Shown here in pieces: positions 10,895 to 20,098 of a stretch of 64,000 nt of DNA. Both the position numbers and the translations under genes were made by a program. Each line of letters starts with the position of its first letter. The first letter of the stretch is position 1. This stretch comes from Spongiactinospora sp. TRM90649 (GTDB taxonomy: Bacteria; Actinomycetota; Actinomycetes; Streptosporangiales; Streptosporangiaceae): positions 122,322-186,321 of the forward strand of contig NZ_JARLTC010000025.1 of assembly GCF_029382225.1 (NCBI RefSeq), read 5' to 3'. The notes beneath the pieces are model-generated. The model ran no database searches. It was not told the DNA's origin and saw only the letters and a list, made by a program, of their open reading frames with translations.

Positions 10895-11437
10895 ATGAAG
10901 GACGCCCTCGCGATCCACCGCTGGCTCCTCGCACACCAGGTCCACCATGAGATCGTACGCCTTCCGCGCGCGCTGACATGCGCGGGTGAGCTGCCCGAGA
11001 TCATGCACGCCGACGCCGGGCACTGCCTGGAGGTGTCGGTGTACGAGGTGGACACGAGGGTAGGGCTGGAGCCTGTGGCCGTGCTCAGTTCGGTCGCCAC
11101 CCCGCCGCGTCCGGGTCTGGTCGGCGCGCTGCTCGGCGCGCGCAAGGTCCACCCCGCGTCGGCCTTCATGGTCAACGCCGCGACGGAGTACGCGGCCGGG
11201 CTCGTCTGCCCGCTGCTGCTGCCGGACGACCTCGCGCTGCTCGTGGACGATCGCCTCTCCAACGACCTTCCTGGCGACACGCTGGTCCACACCCCGACGG
11301 GCGAGCGGCGCACCGCCCTGTCGCTGCGCGCGTCCGACCTGCTCAGGCTGGTGTCCGGGAAACGGCTCGACCTCGCGCCACAGGCGCGTCTGCCCCTGCA
11401 ACACGGGCGCCGGCGGTCGCATCCGCTGCCGCACTGA
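10895..11437 (+). CDS. YbaK/EbsC-family aminoacyl-tRNA deacylase-like protein
   Basis: A 180-residue protein with the YbaK/ProX fold pattern. An N-terminal CAGELPEIMHADAG stretch is followed by AATEYAAGLVCPLLLPDDL (the G-x-x-P substrate loop) and LVHTPTGERRTAL. Family members hydrolyse mischarged tRNAs such as Cys- or Ala-tRNA(Pro). The ATG at 10895 has AAGGAG 8 bases upstream. It is divergent from cca. The usual catalytic Lys of YbaK is not obvious, so activity is uncertain. Confidence 0.7.
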   Translation: MKDALAIHRWLLAHQVHHEIVRLPRALTCAGELPEIMHADAGHCLEVSVYEVDTRVGLEPVAVLSSVATPPRPGLVGALLGARKVHPASAFMVNAATEYAAGLVCPLLLPDDLALLVDDRLSNDLPGDTLVHTPTGERRTALSLRASDLLRLVSGKRLDLAPQARLPLQHGRRRSHPLPH

Positions 11438-11524
11438 CCCGGCATCCGACCCGCCTCGACCCGATCCGGCCGCGTGGAGGCCATAGCATTGCGGCGTGCG
11501 CCGTACTCCGATCCGGGCCGGCTT

Positions 11525-13798
11525 GTGATCAGAAAAGCCGCTCTGCTCACCACCGTCACCGCCGCGCTGCTGGCCGTACCAGCCGTGGCGGTGCAGGGTA
11601 CGGCTGCCGCGACGGCCCCGGCGCTGACGAGCGCGAGCGCCGCGCGGCAGGAGCCCCCGCTGGTGATCGAGTCGCTCACCCCCGACGCCCCGCGCGAACG
11701 CGACCGGGAGATCAAGGTCTCCGGTTACTACACCAACACCACGGGTGCCCCGCTCTACGGCGCGACCATCCGGCTGCGCTATTCCAACCAGGCGTTCACC
11801 AGCCGGGCCGAGATGCAGACCTACGCCGACGGGCAGATCGCCTGGCGCGATCGCGCCTCAAGCTCGAACGCCACCACGGTCCCGGTGATCGCGGCCGGTG
11901 CGAAGCAGCGGTGGGAGTTCACCGTCACCCCCGCGGTGATCGAAATGTGGAAGTTCGGCGTCTACCCGCTCGCCGTCGAGGTGCTACAGCCCGCCGTGGG
12001 CACCCTGGCGCTCCAGCGCACCTTCGTGACGTTCACCCCGAAGGACACCCAGGTCGCCCGCACCCGGCTGTCCGTCGTGCTGCCGCTCTTCGACCAGCGT
12101 CCACGCCGCAGCACCGACCAGACCTTCCTCAACGACGACCTGCGCGCCGCGCTGGCCCAGGGCGGCAGGCTGGCCGACCTGCTCGCGCTGGTGCGCGAGT
12201 CCGCCAGGTCCAAGGGCGTCGCCTGGGTCGTCGATCCGGCGCTGCTCGACGACGTGAACGCGATGACCCGCGCCTACGACGTGGGCGCGGGCGGCGACCG
12301 CAAGCGGCGACCGGCCGAGGCCGCCGCGCCGTGGCTGTCCGAGCTGCGCACGGCGCTGGCCAAGGCGTCCGTGACCGCCGCGCCGTACGCCGATCCCGAC
12401 GTCACCGCCCTGACCCACCAGGGCCTCGACGGCGTGACGCGCACCGCGCTCACCACCGGCGCCGAGGTCGCCAAGACCCTGCTGGGCCGCGACGTCCCCA
12501 CCGACCTGAACTGGCCGGTCTCCGGCGTGCTCGACCTCGACGCGCTGGACGAGCTGGCCGTCGGCGGGGTGAAGACGGTGCTACTGGGCCAGGACAACCT
12601 GCCGGCCGACCCCACCGTGACCACGACCCCCGACGCCGCCGCGACGGTGGCGTCCGTCACCGGCCCGGTCACGGCTCTGGTCGCGGACAGGACACTCAGC
12701 GAGGTCCTGTCCGCGAACGTGAGCACGCCCGGGGCGGCGCTGGTGGCCAGGCAGCGGTTCCTGGCCGAGACCGCGATGATCACCGCGGAGTCGCCGCAGG
12801 TCGCGCGCACCGTGGTGGCCGCGCCGTACCGGCAGTGGCACCCCGACCCCGCGTTCGTGTCGACGGTCCTGTCCGACGCGGCCAAGCTCCCCTGGGTGGC
12901 CCCCACCGCGATCTCGTCGATCAAGCAGGCCAAGCCCCCGGTGCCGCGCTCCGCGCTGACCTACACCGACACCCAGCGCCGCGACGAGCTGGGCAAGGGC
13001 TACCTGGCCACGGTCCGCAGGACCGGACGGCAGGCCCAGCTCACCGCCGACATCACCGACGCCGACGACCGCCACCCTTTCGAGCGCCCGCTGCTGCGAC
13101 TGGCCTCCTCCGCCTGGCGCGGCAAGACCGGCGAGGCGCGCACGGCGGTGGAGCAGATCGGCGACGCCATCGGCGCCCGGATCGACGAAGTGGAGATCAC
13201 CGGCACCGAGCAGCCGCGCACCCTGGCCGGCGACAACGGCGTGGTGCCGATCAGCGTGCACAACTCGCTGGACAAGCAGGTCTCGCTGCGCATCGAGGTC
13301 AAGTCCACCAACCCCCGGCAACTGGAGATCAAGGACTTCTCCCAGCCGATGAAGATCGGCGCGCAGCAGAACCAGACCGTGCAGGTGCCGCTGACCTCCC
13401 ACATCAGCGGCGAGACCACGGTGTCCGTGCAGTTGCGCACCCAGGACGGCAAGCGCTACGGCCCGCCGATCAAGCTGACCGTGCGCACCACCGGCTACAC
13501 CGGCATCGCGATGGTGATCGTGGGCGGCGCTCTTTCTGTCATGCTTGCGGCCGTGGTGCTCCGGGTGCTGCGCCGCCGCCGTCCCGGGGGCGCCCGCCGT
13601 CAGGGGCAGCCGCAGGCTCCCGCCGAACGCCCGGTGGAGAGCCGGGTGGAAGGCCGGGTCGAAAGCCCGGCCGAGTCCGCCGCCCCGGCGGGTGCTTCTG
13701 CGGGCACCGGCACCGAGGCCGCCGCCGAGGCGGCCACCGAGCACAACCCACCCCAGGCGGAGCACGCGACCGGCCCCAATCCGGGCCACCGCGCGTGA
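11525..13798 (+). CDS. DUF6049 family secreted/membrane-anchored protein
   Basis: A 757-residue protein of unknown function (Rv3909-like, DUF6049) that precedes murJ in many actinobacteria. It has an N-terminal signal peptide (KAALLTTVTAALLAVPAVAV), a long extracytoplasmic region, and a single C-terminal membrane helix at about 672-692 followed by Arg-rich and Ala/Glu-rich cytoplasmic residues. I chose the GTG at 11525 because it places the signal peptide at the start; an upstream GTG at 11474 would bury it. Conserved neighbourhood points to an envelope role with MurJ (inference). Confidence 0.8.
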   Translation: MIRKAALLTTVTAALLAVPAVAVQGTAAATAPALTSASAARQEPPLVIESLTPDAPRERDREIKVSGYYTNTTGAPLYGATIRLRYSNQAFTSRAEMQTYADGQIAWRDRASSSNATTVPVIAAGAKQRWEFTVTPAVIEMWKFGVYPLAVEVLQPAVGTLALQRTFVTFTPKDTQVARTRLSVVLPLFDQRPRRSTDQTFLNDDLRAALAQGGRLADLLALVRESARSKGVAWVVDPALLDDVNAMTRAYDVGAGGDRKRRPAEAAAPWLSELRTALAKASVTAAPYADPDVTALTHQGLDGVTRTALTTGAEVAKTLLGRDVPTDLNWPVSGVLDLDALDELAVGGVKTVLLGQDNLPADPTVTTTPDAAATVASVTGPVTALVADRTLSEVLSANVSTPGAALVARQRFLAETAMITAESPQVARTVVAAPYRQWHPDPAFVSTVLSDAAKLPWVAPTAISSIKQAKPPVPRSALTYTDTQRRDELGKGYLATVRRTGRQAQLTADITDADDRHPFERPLLRLASSAWRGKTGEARTAVEQIGDAIGARIDEVEITGTEQPRTLAGDNGVVPISVHNSLDKQVSLRIEVKSTNPRQLEIKDFSQPMKIGAQQNQTVQVPLTSHISGETTVSVQLRTQDGKRYGPPIKLTVRTTGYTGIAMVIVGGALSVMLAAVVLRVLRRRRPGGARRQGQPQAPAERPVESRVEGRVESPAESAAPAGASAGTGTEAAAEAATEHNPPQAEHATGPNPGHRA

Positions 13799-13840
13799 CG
13801 CGACGGACGACGGCCCTGCCGCAAGGGCTGGAGGAGAACC

Positions 13841-13927
13841 ATGAGCAGCGGCGAGAACGCATCGGTGAGCCCCCCTGACGATCAGGGGCGCGGCACATTC
13901 GGCCCGGCAGGGAAGTCCGTGCGATGA
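13841..13927 (+). CDS. 28-residue ORF translationally coupled to murJ
   Basis: A short frame starting with ATG 11 bases after a GGAGGAGA ribosome binding site. It ends in a TGA that overlaps the murJ ATG (ATGA, 13924-13927). It could be a leader peptide that couples translation. It could instead be the N-terminal extension often seen in actinobacterial MurJ, separated by a one-base shift. Its composition (Pro/Gly/Asp-rich) fits the second idea. Confidence 0.4.
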   Translation: MSSGENASVSPPDDQGRGTFGPAGKSVR

Positions 13928-15525
13928 GCCGCGTGCTGCGCGCCGGCGCGATCATGGCCGCCGGCACGATGGTGTCGCGTGTCACCGGCTTCCTGCGCAC
14001 GGCGGTGCTCGCCGCCGCGATCGGCACGGCCGCGCTCGGCGACGCCTACAACGTCGCCTACACGATCCCGCTGATCCTGTTCGACCTGCTCATCGGCGGG
14101 GTGCTGAGCAGCGTGATCGTGCCGATGATCGTGCGGGCGAAGATGCGCGACCCCGACGGCGGCGTCGCCTACGAGCAGCGGCTGATGACGCTGGCCATCC
14201 TCGCCCTGGGCGTGGTCGCGGTCGGCGCGGTGGTGCTCGCGCCGCAGATCGTGGACCTCTACACCGACGACTGGACCGGCGCGAAGCGCGACGTGGCGAT
14301 CTCGCTGGCCCGGTTCATCCTGCCGCAGATCGCGTTCTTCGGCGTCGGCGCGCTGGCCGGGGCGATCCTCAACACCCGCGACCGGTTCGCCGCGCCGATG
14401 TGGGCCCCGGTGCTCAACAACCTGGTCATGATCGCGGTCGGCCTGCTCTACCTGGTGGTCAGTGACGCCGGTTCCTCCGCCGAGGCGGTGACCCCGTCCG
14501 ACCTCGCCCTGCTCGGCCTGGGCACCACGGCCGGGATCGTGGTGCAGTCGGTGGCCCTGGTGATCTCGCTGCACCGGGCCGGGTTCCGCTTCCGGCCTCG
14601 GTTCGGGCTGCGCGGCGTCGGGCTCGGCGAGATGGCCAGGACGGCCGCGTGGACCTTCGCCTACGTCGGCATCACCCAGTTCGGCTTCTGGGTCACCACC
14701 AAGCTCGCCACGGGCGCGGGCGACCGGGTGCCCGGGGCGGGCAACGCCGCCTACTCCTACGCCTGGCAGCTCTTTCAGCTCCCCTACGGCGTGATCGCGG
14801 TATCGGTGATCACCGCGATGCTGCCCAGGATGAGCAGGTCGGTCGCCGACGGGCAGTTCGGCCAGGTACGCGAGGAGTTCGCCTCCGGCGTGCGCCTGGT
14901 CTGCTCGGTGATCATCCCGGCCGGGCTGCTGCTGATGGTGCTCGGCCCCGCGGTCACCGTGCTGATCTTCGGTCATGGCAACATGACCATCGACGACGCC
15001 GTCTACATCGGCAACGTGCTCCAGGTGTTCGGCCTGGCGCTGGTGCCGTTCTCGATCTTCCAGCTCCTGCTGCGGGTGTTCTACAGCTTCGGCGACACCC
15101 GCACCCCGGCCTTCGTCGCGGCGGGCAACGTCGCGGTCAACGCGCTGCTCAGCCTGGTGGCCTACCTGGTGCTGCCGGACCGGTACATCGTGATGGGCCT
15201 GGCCTCCTCCTTCACCATCGCCTACGTGCTCGGCACGGGCGTGGCCTGGGTGCTGGCCAGCCGCCGCGTCGGCGGCCTGGACGGCCGGCGCGTGGCCGGC
15301 GCGCTCACCCGGATGTACGTGGTGTCGCTGCCCGCGGCGGCCCTCGCCCTGGCGGTGCTGTGGGGCGGGCAGAGCTGGGCCGGGCTGACCGCGCTCAGCT
15401 CGCTGGTCATCCTCGCCGCCGGAGGCGGCCTGGGGATGCTGCTCTACCTGGCGGTCGCGCACCGCGCGCGCATCCCCGAGGTGGGTTCGATCGTTGGACT
15501 TGTCGCAGGGCGGGTAGGCCGTTGA
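13924..15525 (+). CDS. murJ: Lipid II flippase MurJ (MviN)
   Basis: Moves the peptidoglycan precursor lipid II across the membrane. The 533-residue protein has about fourteen hydrophobic helices and MurJ hallmarks: AAGTMVSRVTGFLR at about 13-26, GDAYNVAYTIP, and the Arg/Asp-containing loops of the central cavity. AGGGAAG lies upstream of the ATG at 13924, inside the small ORF before it. The C-terminal kinase-like domain fused to MurJ in Mycobacterium is a separate gene here, 270 bases downstream. Confidence 0.93.
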   Translation: MSRVLRAGAIMAAGTMVSRVTGFLRTAVLAAAIGTAALGDAYNVAYTIPLILFDLLIGGVLSSVIVPMIVRAKMRDPDGGVAYEQRLMTLAILALGVVAVGAVVLAPQIVDLYTDDWTGAKRDVAISLARFILPQIAFFGVGALAGAILNTRDRFAAPMWAPVLNNLVMIAVGLLYLVVSDAGSSAEAVTPSDLALLGLGTTAGIVVQSVALVISLHRAGFRFRPRFGLRGVGLGEMARTAAWTFAYVGITQFGFWVTTKLATGAGDRVPGAGNAAYSYAWQLFQLPYGVIAVSVITAMLPRMSRSVADGQFGQVREEFASGVRLVCSVIIPAGLLLMVLGPAVTVLIFGHGNMTIDDAVYIGNVLQVFGLALVPFSIFQLLLRVFYSFGDTRTPAFVAAGNVAVNALLSLVAYLVLPDRYIVMGLASSFTIAYVLGTGVAWVLASRRVGGLDGRRVAGALTRMYVVSLPAAALALAVLWGGQSWAGLTALSSLVILAAGGGLGMLLYLAVAHRARIPEVGSIVGLVAGRVGR

Positions 15526-15795
15526 TGGGGAAGTTTGGTGCCGGGTGAACCTGGAGCCACCCCTCGGACGTCATGTTCAGGGAGTGCGGAGTCTCATGGG
15601 GCTCCTGTGCTTTCAGAAGGAACACGCAAGAAACCAGTACAGCACTAGCATGGTGCCCGACAAGCGGCGGAATGGAAGCAGGAGGGGCGTGGGCGCATCC
15701 AACCGGCATCGCAGGATAGATGGCGATATGCCTGCGTGGCCCGCGTGGTTCGGCCATCGCGCCACCTCCTCTGATCATGGAATGGTGATCGCCGC

Positions 15796-17349
15796 ATGAG
15801 CGCCCCCGCAGTCGAGCCCGGCTCAAAGCTGGCCGAGCGGTTCCGCGTCGAAGACCGCGTCGCCGAACAGGACGGCGCGACCCTCTGGAAGGCGATCGAC
15901 GAAGTGCTGGCCCGTCCCGTGGCGGTCCACACCTTCGACGAGTCCTATCCCCGCACCAGCGAGGTGGTGACCGCGGCGCGCGCCGCGAGCCGCCTGTCCG
16001 ACCCCCGTCTCACCCAGGTCTTCGACGCCGCCGAGGAAGACGGCCTGTCCTATGTGGTCAGCGAGTGGGTCACCGGCGAGACGCTGGCCGACATGGTCGC
16101 CGCCGGCCCGCTCGACCCCGAGCGCGCCGCCGCGCTGGTCGGCGAGGCCGCCGAGGCGCTGGCGCACGCCCACGAGGCCGGGCTCGCCCACCTGTGCCTG
16201 CGGCCCACCAAACTGGTGTGGACCTCCGGCAGCACGGTCAAGGTCCTCGGCGTCGGCATCGACGCCGCGCTGGCGGGCCTGGTCAGCGACGACCCGGCCG
16301 GTGAGGACGCCGCCGGGCTCGGCCGCCTCCTCTACGCCGGGCTCACCGCGCACTGGCCGGCCGACGGCGACTCCGGCGGCCTGCCGCCCGCGCCGACCAC
16401 CCAGGACGGCCACGCGTGCACGCCACGCCAGGTCACGGCGGGCATTCCCGGTTATCTCGACGCCGTCACGGTGCGGGCGGCGCTGCCGTCCGCACTGCGC
16501 GGGCAGGCCCCGCTGGCCAGCCCGGCCGAGGTCGCCGACGCCCTGGCCGGGGTTCCGCGCCCCGCGCCGGTGCCGATCGCGACGCTGCCGCCGTCCGTGC
16601 CGGTGCCCGCCGAGCAGGACGTCCGGTTCGAGATGTCCCGGCCCGCCGCCGAGCCGATGCAGCGGCAGCCGACCCAGCACACCACGCCCGCCCACCAGCA
16701 GTACCCGGCCGCGCGGGGGCAGTACCCGCCCGCGCGAGGCGGTGGCGGCACGCTGAACCGGGCCGTGATGACCATCGTGGTGCTGGTCGTGATGGCCGCG
16801 GTCGGCATCGGGGCCTGGACCCTCGGCCGCAACATCGCCGGCGGCCCCGAGACGCCCAAGGCCAGGGCGACGACCAGCTCCACGCCGACGGCCAAGCCCG
16901 AGGCCGTGCGCGCGTCCGGCGCGAAGGGGTTCGACCCCAAGGGCGACGACCGCGAGGAGAACACCGACCTCGCGCGCAACGCCATCGACGGCAAGCCCAG
17001 CACCGAGTGGCACACCCAGAGCTACGCGAGCGCCGAGTTCGGCCGCCTGAAGGACGGCGTCGGCCTGCTGGTCGACATGGGCAAGTCGGTGAAGGTCTCC
17101 GAGGTGAGCGTCACGTTCGCCAAGGCGTCCGGCGCCGCCGCCGAGATCCGCGTCGGCGACTCCCCTGAGCTGGGCTCTCTCAAGACCGTGGCGAAGCGGG
17201 AAGACGCCTCGGGCAAGACCACCTTCACCGCGGAAGAGGTGACAAGCGGCCAGTACGTTTTGATCTGGTTTACCCGTCTTCCGGCCTACCAAGGGGAATT
17301 TCGTGGCACCATCTACGACGTAGTGGTCTACTCCCCCGGATCGGCATAG
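15796..17349 (+). CDS. Membrane pseudokinase with extracellular discoidin-like domain (CwsC/Rv3910 C-terminal-like)
   Basis: 517 residues. Residues 15-260 have a protein-kinase fold pattern but lack the catalytic residues. The beta-3 Lys position reads VAVHTF, the HRD loop reads HLCLRPTKL and DFG reads GVGI. A Pro/Gln-rich linker, one membrane helix (about 320-341), a Thr/Lys-rich spacer and a jelly-roll domain (NAIDGKPSTEWHT near 395, like F5/8 type C) follow. In M. tuberculosis the equivalent domains are fused to MurJ, where the phosphorylated pseudokinase binds the FHA protein FhaA. A similar regulatory role is likely here (inference). Confidence 0.8.
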   Translation: MSAPAVEPGSKLAERFRVEDRVAEQDGATLWKAIDEVLARPVAVHTFDESYPRTSEVVTAARAASRLSDPRLTQVFDAAEEDGLSYVVSEWVTGETLADMVAAGPLDPERAAALVGEAAEALAHAHEAGLAHLCLRPTKLVWTSGSTVKVLGVGIDAALAGLVSDDPAGEDAAGLGRLLYAGLTAHWPADGDSGGLPPAPTTQDGHACTPRQVTAGIPGYLDAVTVRAALPSALRGQAPLASPAEVADALAGVPRPAPVPIATLPPSVPVPAEQDVRFEMSRPAAEPMQRQPTQHTTPAHQQYPAARGQYPPARGGGGTLNRAVMTIVVLVVMAAVGIGAWTLGRNIAGGPETPKARATTSSTPTAKPEAVRASGAKGFDPKGDDREENTDLARNAIDGKPSTEWHTQSYASAEFGRLKDGVGLLVDMGKSVKVSEVSVTFAKASGAAAEIRVGDSPELGSLKTVAKREDASGKTTFTAEEVTSGQYVLIWFTRLPAYQGEFRGTIYDVVVYSPGSA

Positions 17350-17362
17350 CAGGACTCTCCTT

Positions 17363-18007
17363 GTGAATTCCCCACCCGAGACCCCATCAGAAACGGATCG
17401 GCAAGAGCGGTCGGGCAGATCCGACGCCGAGCTGCTGACCGGCCACATCAACGGGGATCCGCACGCCTTCAGCGAGATCGTCAAGCGGCATCGCGACCGG
17501 ATGTGGGCCGTGGCCCTGCGCACCCTCGGCGATCCCGACGAGGCCGCCGACGCCGTACAGGACGCCTTCGTTTCGGCCTACCGAAAGGCCGAGAGCTTCC
17601 GCGGCGAGGCCGCCGTCACCACCTGGCTGCACCGGATCGTGGTCAACGCCTGCCTGGACCGCATGCGCAGGAAGTCGATCCGCCCCGTCGCCGACGACGA
17701 GCTCATCGAGGCCGCCGAGCGCGACACCCCGCTGCCCGACCAGACCGGCGAGCGCGAGGTGTCCATGGAGGTCACGGCCGCGCTGCGGGTGCTTCCCGCC
17801 GACCAGCGCGCCGCACTGGTGCTGGTCGACATGATGGGCTACTCCGTCGAGGACGCCGCGGCGGTGCTCCAGGTGCCCAGTGGCACGGTGAAGAGCCGAT
17901 GCGCCAGAGGGCGCGCGAAACTTGCCCCAATTCTTTCGCATCTGCGGAACCGATCAGACCTAACTCGCGTCTCATCCGCGAAGGGAGCAGAACTTCGTGA
18001 CGGGTGA
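17363..18007 (+). CDS. sigM: ECF RNA polymerase sigma factor SigM
   Basis: A 214-residue ECF sigma factor. Region 2 (FSEIVKRHRDRMWAVALRTLGDPDEAADAVQDAFV) lies at about 36-70, and region 4 (LPADQRAALVLVDMMGYSVEDAAAVLQVPSGTVKSR) at about 143-180. It starts with GTG 13 bases after the pseudokinase stop and overlaps the anti-sigma gene by 11 bases. Order murJ-sigM-anti-sigma-trxB matches Mycobacterium, so the SigM name rests on synteny as well as sequence. Confidence 0.88.
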   Translation: MNSPPETPSETDRQERSGRSDAELLTGHINGDPHAFSEIVKRHRDRMWAVALRTLGDPDEAADAVQDAFVSAYRKAESFRGEAAVTTWLHRIVVNACLDRMRRKSIRPVADDELIEAAERDTPLPDQTGEREVSMEVTAALRVLPADQRAALVLVDMMGYSVEDAAAVLQVPSGTVKSRCARGRAKLAPILSHLRNRSDLTRVSSAKGAELRDG

Positions 18008-18932
18008 CACGCACTACGACCTGGAGATCCTTGCCGAGTTGGCAGAGGGTCTCCTTGATGACGCCGAAGCCCGGCCGGTCCGCGAGCATCTCGCGGTCTG
18101 CGATCCCTGCGGGGAGAGCCTGGCCGATCTCGCGGCAGTGCGAGAAGTGCTCGCGGCCACCCCGACACCGGCCATGCCGATGGGGGTCGCGCTACGAATA
18201 GACCAGGCGCTGGCGGCCGAGGCCGGCCGTACCGGGCGGGCGGGGACGGCCGTGGCCGTCGCCGAGGCGCCCGATTGGGAACGTCTCATGGCGGACGCCC
18301 CGTGGGAGACCGTCGGGGCCGGAGCCACCGGCCCTGCCCGCATAGAGCCCGCTGAGACCAGCGCCCCGGAGATCGCCGAACCGGAGCCGGTACGCCTGGG
18401 TGTCGTCGCGGACGACGGCACCGTGGTGCCGGCCAGGCGGCGGGAGAGGACGAGCAGAAGGCGCAGATGGGCCCTGCCGGCGACGGCGGCCGTCGCCGCG
18501 GCGGCGGTGGTCGGATCGGTGGCGCTCTCGACGAGCCTGATCAGCGCGTCGGGCGGGCAGCAGGAGGCGCCTCCGGTGACCGTCGCGGAGTCACCGGTGC
18601 AGCCCAAGGTGGAGTTGCGGCTCGCTTACAAGATCACCAACAGCGACTTCAACTACAGCAACCGCGACCTGCGCGGCTCGCTCAGCGACTACTTCGCGCC
18701 CGCCGTGGTGCTCAGTGGTCCCGAGTCGGTCAAGGACAAGCTGCTGCGCTGTATCGGCGGCGTGTCCGACAAGCTGGGTCAGGACCCCTTCCAGGTGGAC
18801 CAGGGCTACTACGAAGGCCAGGAGGCCGCCCTGATGCTGTTCTGGAAGAACCGCGAGGCCAACAAGGTTCAGGTCCGCGTGGTGGACCCCGAGTGCAAGA
18901 ACCTGCGCAAGCCCGCGCTGGCCAAGTGGTGA
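17997..18932 (+). CDS. Zinc-finger transmembrane anti-sigma factor (RsmM-like)
   Basis: 311 residues. The N-terminal anti-sigma domain has the H-x3-C-x2-C motif (HLAVCDPC near 30-37). An Ala/Glu-rich linker and a single membrane helix (about 160-182) follow. The extracytoplasmic domain has two Cys residues that could sense redox state. Its GTG start overlaps the end of sigM, indicating coupled translation and partnership with SigM. The external domain is larger than in many anti-sigma factors. A strong terminator follows. Confidence 0.82.
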   Translation: MTGDTHYDLEILAELAEGLLDDAEARPVREHLAVCDPCGESLADLAAVREVLAATPTPAMPMGVALRIDQALAAEAGRTGRAGTAVAVAEAPDWERLMADAPWETVGAGATGPARIEPAETSAPEIAEPEPVRLGVVADDGTVVPARRRERTSRRRRWALPATAAVAAAAVVGSVALSTSLISASGGQQEAPPVTVAESPVQPKVELRLAYKITNSDFNYSNRDLRGSLSDYFAPAVVLSGPESVKDKLLRCIGGVSDKLGQDPFQVDQGYYEGQEAALMLFWKNREANKVQVRVVDPECKNLRKPALAKW

Positions 18933-18969
18933 CCGGCCCGCGCTAGCCGTCCGTTGGTTCGTCCGTTGG

Positions 18970-18999
18970 CGAAAGGGCCCGCTTCCGCGGGCCCTTTCG
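18970..18999 (+). terminator. Terminator after the sigM operon
   Basis: Perfect 13-bp stem CGAAAGGGCCCGC with its complement around a TTCC loop, followed by TCGTTT. Confidence 0.85.
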
Positions 19000-19090
19000 T
19001 CGTTTCCGGCGTGTCGCCAGGGGATGACGACAGGTCGGCGGCCGTACTTTGGCGTCTGACGGCGGCACTTCGGCATCTGGTGGCCATGCG

Positions 19091-19116
19091 GGAATCCCAG
19101 ACGCCTAGGATCTGTT
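19091..19116 (+). promoter_or_regulatory. SigR-type promoter of trxBA
   Basis: GGAAT (19091-19095) and GTT (19114-19116) are separated by exactly 18 bases. This is the consensus recognised by the thiol-oxidative-stress sigma factor SigR in Streptomyces, where trxBA is a known target. It lies 36 bases upstream of the trxB start. Confidence 0.75.
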
Positions 19117-19151
19117 GACGCGACTGGCAACGGCAACGAAAGGCGTAGAGC

Positions 19152-20084
19152 GTGAGCGACGTCCGTAATGTGATCATCATCGGTTCGGGCCCGGCCGGTT
19201 ACACAGCGGCGATCTACTCCGCTCGTGCCGATCTCCGTCCGCTGGTCTTCGAAGGTTCGGTCACGGCGGGTGGTGCCCTGATGAACACCACCGACGTGGA
19301 GAACTTCCCCGGGTTCCCCGACGGCATCATGGGCCCCGACCTGATGGACAACCTGCGCAAGCAGGCCGAGCGGTTCGGCGCCGACCTGGTCGCCGACGAC
19401 GTCGTCGAGGTCGACCTCGCGGCCAGCCCGAAGGTCGTCAAGACCGCGACCGACACCTACTACGCAAAGTCCGTCATCGTGGCCACCGGTTCGCGCTACC
19501 GCGAACTGGGCCTGCCCAACGAGAAGCGGCTTTCCGGGCACGGTGTGTCATGGTGTGCCACCTGTGACGGGTTCTTCTTCCGCGACCAGGACATCGTGGT
19601 GGTCGGCGGCGGCGACTCCGCCATGGAGGAGGCGACCTTCCTCACCCGCTTCGCCCGGTCTGTGACGATCATCCACCGCCGCTCCGAGCTGCGGGCCAGC
19701 AAGATCATGCAGGACCGCGCGTTCGCCAACGAGAAGATCCGCTTCATCTGGGACTCCACGGTGGACGACGTGCTCGGCGACGACCGCGTCTCCGGTGTGC
19801 GCGTGCGCAACCTCAAGACCGGCGAGACCACCGAGCTCGCGGTCACCGGCCTGTTCGTGGCGATCGGTCACGACCCGCGCAACGAACTGATCAAGGGCCA
19901 GCTCCAGCTCGACGACGAGGGCTACATCCAGGTGCAGGCACCCGGCACCGGCACCACCCTGGAGGGCGTCTTCGCCTGCGGCGACGTCGTCGACCACATC
20001 TACCGCCAAGCGATCACCGCCGCGGGCACCGGCTGCCAGGCGTCCCTTGACGCCGAGCGCTGGCTCGCCCTTCAGGAAAGTTAA
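19152..20084 (+). CDS. trxB: Thioredoxin reductase
   Basis: NADPH-dependent flavoenzyme that reduces thioredoxin. 310 residues with an FAD motif GSGPAGYTAA (11-20), redox pair CATC (WCATCDG near 136), NADPH motif GGGDSAMEEA near 157, and the C-terminal FAD motif GVFACGDV. GTG start at 19152. It forms an operon with trxA, 14 bases apart, under the SigR-type promoter. Confidence 0.97.
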   Translation: MSDVRNVIIIGSGPAGYTAAIYSARADLRPLVFEGSVTAGGALMNTTDVENFPGFPDGIMGPDLMDNLRKQAERFGADLVADDVVEVDLAASPKVVKTATDTYYAKSVIVATGSRYRELGLPNEKRLSGHGVSWCATCDGFFFRDQDIVVVGGGDSAMEEATFLTRFARSVTIIHRRSELRASKIMQDRAFANEKIRFIWDSTVDDVLGDDRVSGVRVRNLKTGETTELAVTGLFVAIGHDPRNELIKGQLQLDDEGYIQVQAPGTGTTLEGVFACGDVVDHIYRQAITAAGTGCQASLDAERWLALQES

Positions 20085-20098
20085 GGAGAGTACCAATC

